A stretch of 20,747 nucleotides of DNA from Acidimicrobiaceae bacterium (GTDB lineage: Bacteria; Actinomycetota; Acidimicrobiia; Acidimicrobiales; MedAcidi-G1): positions 1-20,747 of the forward strand of contig PBUO01000015.1 of assembly GCA_002727895.1 (NCBI GenBank). The letters are read 5' to 3'. Positions 14,743-20,747 of the stretch are shown here, piece after piece. Made by a program: the position numbers and the translations under genes. The notes below the pieces were generated by a model. The model did not search any database and had not been told where the DNA came from. It saw only the letters and a list, made by a program, of their open reading frames with translations. The number at the start of each line of letters is the position of its first letter. Position 1 is the stretch's first letter.

Positions 14743-15666
14743 TCAGCCGGCCAGGTCGGCCTCGACGGCCGCCTGGTAGCGGTCGCGCAGCCGTGCCGTG
14801 ACCGGTCCGGGCGACCCGTCGCCGATGGTCCGCCCGTCGACCGACACCACCGGGGTCAACCCGCCGAACGTGCCCGTCACGAACGCCTCGTCGGCCGAGT
14901 ACACGTCGGTCAGCGAGAACGGCTTCTCGTGGGCCGACAGGCCCATGTCGGGCGCTACTTCGAGGACCACCTGCCGGGTGATGCCGTTCAGGTTGTAGTG
15001 CCCGGTCGAGGTCCACACCCCGCCGTCGCGCACCACGAAGAAGTTTGTTGCGTTGCAGGTGGCCACCGCCCCGGTCGGGTCCAACATCAAGGCCTCGTCG
15101 GCGCCGGCCTGCACGGCCTGGATGAGGGCGATCACCTCGTGCAGCTTGGAGTGGCAGTTCAGCCGCTGGTCGAGGGTGTCGGGTGGCGGGCGTCGGACGG
15201 TCGCCGTGAACAGGCTGATGCCAGTCTCGAGGACGGCCGGGTCGGCCGCCTTGTGTTCGGCGATGATGACCACGTTCGGACCGCCCACGCAGTTCGACGG
15301 GTGCTGGGACGGCGTCTTCTTGTCGCCCCGGGTGACCATGAGCCGCACGTGCACGTCGTCGCGCATGTCGTTGTGGTCGACGGTGGCCCGCAGCGCCCCG
15401 GCCACCCCGTCACGGTCCATGCCGAGGTCGATGCCGGTGGCGGCCAGCCCGGCGAACAGGCGGTCCAGATGTCGGTCTAGGAAGGCGAATCGGCCGTGGT
15501 GGAGGCGTAGCCCCTCCCACACGCCGTCGCCGACCAGGAAGCCGCTGTCGAACACCGACACCTTGGCCTCCTGGCGGGGGAAGAACTCGCCGTTGATCCA
15601 GACCTCGACCGACTCGTTGCGCTCGTCGGCCAGGGCCTGATGGGTGCTCCGGGGCTCGTTGGTCAC
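14743..15666 (-). CDS. Class IV PLP aminotransferase (BCAT/D-AAT-like)
   Basis: The 307-residue fold-type IV PLP enzyme shows VWINGEFFPRQEAKVSVFDS, GDGVWEGLRLHHGRFAFLDRH, the Schiff-base lysine in LNCHSKLHEVIALIQA (Lys174), DEALMLDPTGAVATCNATNFF, LNGITRQVVLEVA and VTGTFGGLTPVVSVDGRTIG. The glutamate that normally holds the PLP ring nitrogen, five residues before Asn208, is Thr203 here. Annotation as branched-chain aminotransferase is common for this type, but the substrate is open: a D-amino acid or amino-deoxychorismate-type reaction is also possible. The GTG start has no Shine-Dalgarno but lies 7 bases after a TACCCT box. It is the first gene of a two-gene unit with the sulfotransferase-like gene. 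Confidence 0.87.
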   Translation of the reverse strand: MTNEPRSTHQALADERNESVEVWINGEFFPRQEAKVSVFDSGFLVGDGVWEGLRLHHGRFAFLDRHLDRLFAGLAATGIDLGMDRDGVAGALRATVDHNDMRDDVHVRLMVTRGDKKTPSQHPSNCVGGPNVVIIAEHKAADPAVLETGISLFTATVRRPPPDTLDQRLNCHSKLHEVIALIQAVQAGADEALMLDPTGAVATCNATNFFVVRDGGVWTSTGHYNLNGITRQVVLEVAPDMGLSAHEKPFSLTDVYSADEAFVTGTFGGLTPVVSVDGRTIGDGSPGPVTARLRDRYQAAVEADLAG

Positions 15667-15673
15667 GATGGCG

Positions 15674-15679
15674 AGGGTA
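15674..15679 (-). promoter_or_regulatory. Putative -10 box (TACCCT) of leaderless aminotransferase transcript
   Basis: Read on the minus strand, TACCCT stands 7 bases before the GTG at 15666, with no ribosome site between. Confidence 0.45.
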
Positions 15680-15688
15680 TCGACGAGC

Positions 15689-15719
15689 GTGACGGACGTC
15701 GCAGTCGACCGGCTACCCT
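15689..15719 (+). promoter_or_regulatory. Putative promoter of the liv operon
   Basis: GTGACG (15689-15694) and TACCCT (15714-15719) form a plausible -35/-10 pair with a 19-base spacer. They would give a leader of about 70 bases before the GTG at 15799. I see no riboswitch or attenuator-like structure in that leader. Confidence 0.4.
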
Positions 15720-15798
15720 CTGCGCTGGACGTCGGCCCCTCGTGCAGGCCTGCCGGCCGTCCGTGCCCCTTTTGCCAAAGACGCCAGTCGGAGCATCC

Positions 15799-16925
15799 GT
15801 GTCAACCCACGCCCTCACGACGAAGTCCGCGAAACGCCTCGCAGCCGTCGACCGGTTCCTCACCTTCATCAGGGTCTTCCTGGTGGCGTTGATCGTGGTC
15901 GGCCTGCTCGCCTTCGTCTGGCAGCAGATCGACGCCGACAACCCGTTCGCCCGGTGGCGCAACCCGGACGCCCGGGGCCTGACCGGCGACCAGTTCAAGG
16001 GGCTGCTCATCTCCGGCCTGTCCCAGGGCTCGATGTACGGCCTGATCGCCCTCGGCTACTCGATGGTGTACGGCGTCCTCGGGTTCATCAACTTCGCCCA
16101 CGGCGAGGTGTTCATGGTGGGTGCCATGACCGGGTTCATTGCCTCGGAGAAGTTCGCGGCCAACGGGATGTGGGAGCAGAACTTCGTCCTCTGCCTCCTG
16201 CTCATCGTCCTGATGGCCGTCTTCTTCTCCACCTTCACCGCCGTGCTGATGGAGCGGATCGCCTACCGGCCGCTTCGCAACTCGCCCCGCCTGATCCCGC
16301 TGATCACCTCTATCGGCGTGTCGTTCTTCATCCAGAACTTCGTGCTCGGCCTCTTCGGCCCGGCGTCGAAGAGCTACCCCCGTCTCCCGGATTGGCTGTC
16401 AAAGCAGCGCTCCATCCTCACCTTCGAGATCGCCGGGACACGCCTGCTGGTACTGGTCGTGGCCGCCGTCTCCATGGTCGGCCTCTGGTACGTCGTGGAG
16501 CGCACCAAGACCGGCAAGGCCATGCGGGCCGTGGCCGAGGACAAGGAGATCGCCGCCCTGATGGGTATCGATGTCAACCGGACCATCGTCACCACGTTCG
16601 CCGTGGGCGGAGCCATGGCCGGTATCGGCGGGATCCTGTGGGGCCTCATGTTCCGCTCGGTCACCCACATGACCGGGTTCCTCCCCGGAGTGAAGGCCTT
16701 CACCGCCGCGGTGGTCGGCGGCATCGGCAACATTGGCGGGGCCATGGCCGGCGGCATCTCGCTCGGCTCGGCCGAGTCGATCGCCCCCATGGTCATCCTC
16801 GAGCCGCTCGGCGTGCCGGGCGTGTCGCAGCTCAAGGACGCGGTGGCCTTCACCGTGCTGGTCCTCGTGCTCCTGTTCAAGCCGTCCGGCCTGTTCGGAG
16901 AGCGACTGTCGGCGGAGGACCGGGC

Positions 16926-16929
<4 letters not shown>
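15799..16929 (+). CDS. livH: Branched-chain amino acid ABC transporter permease LivH
   Basis: The 376-residue inner-membrane permease has the LivH core: GLLISGLSQGSMYGLIALGY, VLGFINFAHGEVFMVGAMTG, ERIAYRPLRNSPRLIPLITS and the ATPase-contact loop AVAEDKEIAALMGIDVN. GGAMAGIGGILWGLMF and KAFTAAVVGGIGNIGGAMAG follow. It forms half of the channel with LivM. It is longer than the ~300-residue family norm because of a ~65-residue N-terminal extension with one extra hydrophobic segment (FIRVFLVALIVVGLLAFVW). The GTG at 15799 follows GGAG (15790-15793). The stop overlaps the livM start as ATGA. Confidence 0.9.
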
Positions 16930-18757
<1,828 letters not shown>

Positions 18758-18761
<4 letters not shown>

Positions 18762-19546
18762 GCGACCGACTCCTCGACATCCGTGACCTCAAGGTCACCT
18801 TCGGTGGCCTGGACGCCCTGTCGGGCCTGAACTTCCAGGTCGACGAGGGCGAGATCGTCAGCGTCATCGGACCCAATGGCGCCGGAAAGACGACGTTCTT
18901 CAACCTCATCTCGGGCTTGGTGGCCCCCACCGAGGGCGAGATCCTGTTCGAGGGCGACTCCATCGTCGGCCTGGACCCGAGCATCGTCACCTCGCTGGGC
19001 ATTGCCCGGACGTTCCAGAACGTCCGCCTGTTCCCGAACATGACGATCCTCGAGAACGTCATGGTGGCCCAGCACTGCCGGACCAGCCAGCAGGTGTTCG
19101 GTGCGCTGCTGCAGACGAAGGCCTTCAAGAAGGAGGAGGCGGAGATCCGCCAGCGGGCCGAGGAGGTCCTCGGCTTCTTCGGCCACCGCCTCGTCGGCTA
19201 CCGGATGGACCAGCCGGCCTTCGCGCTGTCGTACGCCAACCGGCGACGCCTCGAGATCGCCCGGGCCATGGCCACCCAGCCGCGCCTACTGCTGCTCGAC
19301 GAGCCGGTGGCCGGCATGAACCCCATGGAGACCGCCGAGTTGACGGCCCTGATCGGCCGGCTGCGCAGCGAGTGGGGCTTCACCATCGTGATGATCGAGC
19401 ACGACATGAAGGTGGTCCGGGACGTTTCTGACCGGGTCGTGGTTCTCGACCACGGCGTGCCTATCGCCCAGGGGTCATACGACGAGGTGTCGACCAACCC
19501 CGACGTCGTCGAGGCCTACCTCGGCCGTCCCGTGGAGGCCAAGTGA
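18758..19546 (+). CDS. livG: Branched-chain amino acid ABC transporter ATPase LivG
   Basis: The 262-residue ATPase has Walker A GPNGAGKTT, the LivG-specific GIARTFQNVRLFPNMTILENV, Walker B LLLLDEPVAGMNP and the H-loop MIEHDM. The signature motif is LSYAN (residues 157-161) in place of LSGGQ. The usual LivG variant LSYGQ keeps the glycine and glutamine, so this is a further departure. It powers import as a dimer with LivF. A purine-rich GGGGAGGAGGA stretch ends right at the ATG, which overlaps the livM stop. Confidence 0.92.
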
Positions 19547-20289
19547 TGAGCGACGCCACGCCGACCAACGGCGCGACCCCGCTACTTGAGTTCCGCCAGG
19601 TCAACACCCACTACGGCGCGGTCCACATCCTCAAGGACGTGGATCTGGCCATCTACCCGGGCGAGCTGGTCTGCCTGCTGGGCGGCAACGCCTCGGGCAA
19701 GTCGACCACGCTGAAGACCCTGCTGGGCATGGTCACCCCGACGTCCGGCGAGGTCGTGCTGGACGGCGAGGTGGTCAACGACAAGCCGACCAGCTACCGG
19801 GTCACGAACGGGGTCACGATGGTCCCGGAGAACCGGCGGCTCTTCAAGCGCCTCACCGTGAAGGAGAACCTCCAGCTGGGGGCGTACCTCCGCAACGACC
19901 GTGACGGCATCGCCGAGGACCTGGAGCGCATCTACGAGCTGTTCCCCCGGGTCAAGGAACGCCTCGTCCAGAAGTCGGGGACGCTCTCGGGCGGTGAGCA
20001 GCAGATGGTGGCCATCGGCCGGGCGCTCATGTCCCGGCCGCGGGTCCTGCTGATGGACGAGCCGTCGATGGGCCTCGCCCCGGCGCTGGTCCAGCAGAAC
20101 TTCGAGCTGATCCAGCAGATCCACGCCGAGGGCATGGCCATCTTCATGGTGGAGCAGAACGCCAACATGGCCCTGTCGATCGCCGACCGGGGCTGGGTGC
20201 TGCAGACCGGCCGGGTGGTGCTCGACGACACCGCCGAGAAGCTGCTGGCCAACCCGGAACTGCGGGCCTCCTACCTCGGCGAGGGCTGA
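19546..20289 (+). CDS. livF: Branched-chain amino acid ABC transporter ATPase LivF
   Basis: The 247-residue ATPase has HYGAVHILKDVDL, Walker A GGNASGKST, the LivF-typical VPENRRLFKRLTVKENL, signature LSGGEQQMVAIGRAL, Walker B LLMDEPSMGLAP and FMVEQNANMAL. It pairs with LivG. A GTG at 19543 (GTGATG) is also in frame, but GGAGG (19534-19538) is 7 bases from the ATG at 19546 and only 4 from the GTG, so the ATG is preferred. It is the last gene of livHMGF. No substrate-binding protein gene (livJ/K) lies on either side, so the operon's specificity must come from a protein encoded elsewhere. Confidence 0.92.
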   Translation: MSDATPTNGATPLLEFRQVNTHYGAVHILKDVDLAIYPGELVCLLGGNASGKSTTLKTLLGMVTPTSGEVVLDGEVVNDKPTSYRVTNGVTMVPENRRLFKRLTVKENLQLGAYLRNDRDGIAEDLERIYELFPRVKERLVQKSGTLSGGEQQMVAIGRALMSRPRVLLMDEPSMGLAPALVQQNFELIQQIHAEGMAIFMVEQNANMALSIADRGWVLQTGRVVLDDTAEKLLANPELRASYLGEG

Positions 20290-20351
20290 CCCCCACCCCT
20301 CCGGGACCCGAACGGCCCTCGTGGCCCAGATGTCCAAATGCCCTTCGAGGC

Positions 20352-20747
20352 CTAGATGATGGCCTTCTCCAGGAAGGGCTCGCCGCGGACGATGCGGTCG
20401 TGGCCCATCTCCGACAGGTCGATGGTGCGGTACCCGCCGTGCACGATCAACTCGGCCAGGGCCCGTCCCACCCCGGCGCTCTGCTGGAGGCCGTGGCCGC
20501 TGAACCCGTTGCAGAAGTAGAAGTTGGGCACCGCCTCGGCCGGGCCGACCACCGCGTTCTGGTCGAGGGTGTTGTAGGCGTAGTGGCCGACCCACCGGTG
20601 GGTGACGCCGATGCGCTCGAAGGCGGGGATCCGCCTGACCAGGGCCGGCCAGATCACCTCCTCCCACTCGGCGTCGCGGACGGCGAAGTCGTCGGGGTCG
20701 ACCGCCCGGTCGTCGACCGGGGGTGCTCCGGCCAGGTAGTGGGGTGG
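20352..20747 (-). CDS. FAD-dependent oxidoreductase of the DAO/FOXRED1 type (partial, N-terminus outside window)
   Basis: Only the C-terminal 131 residues are in the window; the frame stays open to the right edge. They include RWVGHYAYNTLDQNAVVGP, VPNFYFCNGFSGHGLQQSAG and VGRALAELIVHGGYRTIDLS, the C-terminal FAD-contact region of D-amino-acid-oxidase-family enzymes. They most resemble FOXRED1-like and sarcosine/dimethylglycine-oxidase-like proteins. The N-terminal FAD-binding GxGxxG motif lies beyond the window. It likely oxidises a secondary or D-amino acid. It is convergent with livF across a 62-base gap that shows only a weak GGCC-loop-GGCC hairpin. Confidence 0.85.
   Translation of the reverse strand, partial: PPHYLAGAPPVDDRAVDPDDFAVRDAEWEEVIWPALVRRIPAFERIGVTHRWVGHYAYNTLDQNAVVGPAEAVPNFYFCNGFSGHGLQQSAGVGRALAELIVHGGYRTIDLSEMGHDRIVRGEPFLEKAII

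Noticed and set aside
15720..15798. Riboswitch or attenuator in the liv leader
   Set aside because: The leader of about 70 bases shows no run of regulatory codons, no recognised aptamer core and no competing hairpins that I can support.
15954..16925. Extension of the livM frame over livH
   Set aside because: It overlaps the real livH frame and is Arg/His/Pro-rich; the ATGA overlap at 16926 is the natural start.
20290..20351. Terminator between livF and the oxidoreductase
   Set aside because: Only a 4-bp GGCC/GGCC stem is visible; not enough to call.

Overview
The window is high-GC, gene-dense DNA with the look of an actinobacterial chromosome. A member of Acidimicrobiia or a near relative is my best guess, made from gene content and style and not from any database match. 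The grounds are third-position GC in nearly every gene, a DUF501-Ppx/GppA pair as in Mycobacterium, and several transcription units whose first codon sits 6-7 bases after a TANNNT-type -10 box with no Shine-Dalgarno (leaderless style). There is also a tRNA-Leu(UAA) in a window where I see no in-frame TTA codon. I see no phage, transposon or CRISPR, so this is ordinary chromosome with several enzymes of uncertain function.

Layout. 1-1198: end of a probable molybdenum hydroxylase / CO-dehydrogenase accessory cluster (MocA-like nucleotidyltransferase, then membrane-anchored CoxG). 1242-2673: DUF501 and Ppx/GppA phosphatase, overlapping. 2773-3867: alanine-glyoxylate-type aminotransferase behind an unusual TTTCCC/GGGAAA regulatory region and followed by a strong hairpin. 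3947-6787: RimJ/RimL-type acetyltransferase, convergent crotonase-fold enzyme lacking both hydratase glutamates, and a divergent MFS exporter. 6827-8235: a Cas4/AddB-like PD-(D/E)XK nuclease with four Fe-S-type cysteines, and a small divergent unknown. 8278-9133: tRNA-Leu(UAA) and an iodotyrosine-deiodinase-like flavoprotein. 9137-11592: EamA permease, then divergent GFA-type zinc protein overlapping MtnA (methionine salvage, TTG start). 11646-13971: LysM lipoprotein followed by both subunits of aconitase X. 13997-15666: a two-gene unit of class IV aminotransferase and sulfotransferase-like protein. 15799-20289: livHMGF, an ABC importer for branched-chain or other amino acids without its binding protein; LivM carries a long extra membrane domain. 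20352-20747: C-terminal part of a FOXRED1/DAO-type flavin oxidoreductase running off the right edge.

Functionally, the right half is rich in amino-acid transport and catabolism (aconitase X, class IV aminotransferase, liv importer, DAO-family oxidase). The left edge hints at trace-gas or purine-type molybdoenzyme metabolism. The most interesting object is the aminotransferase + sulfotransferase pair. From memory, its two proteins match the two halves of a fused plant protein of unknown function, which suggests a conserved and undescribed two-component enzyme system.
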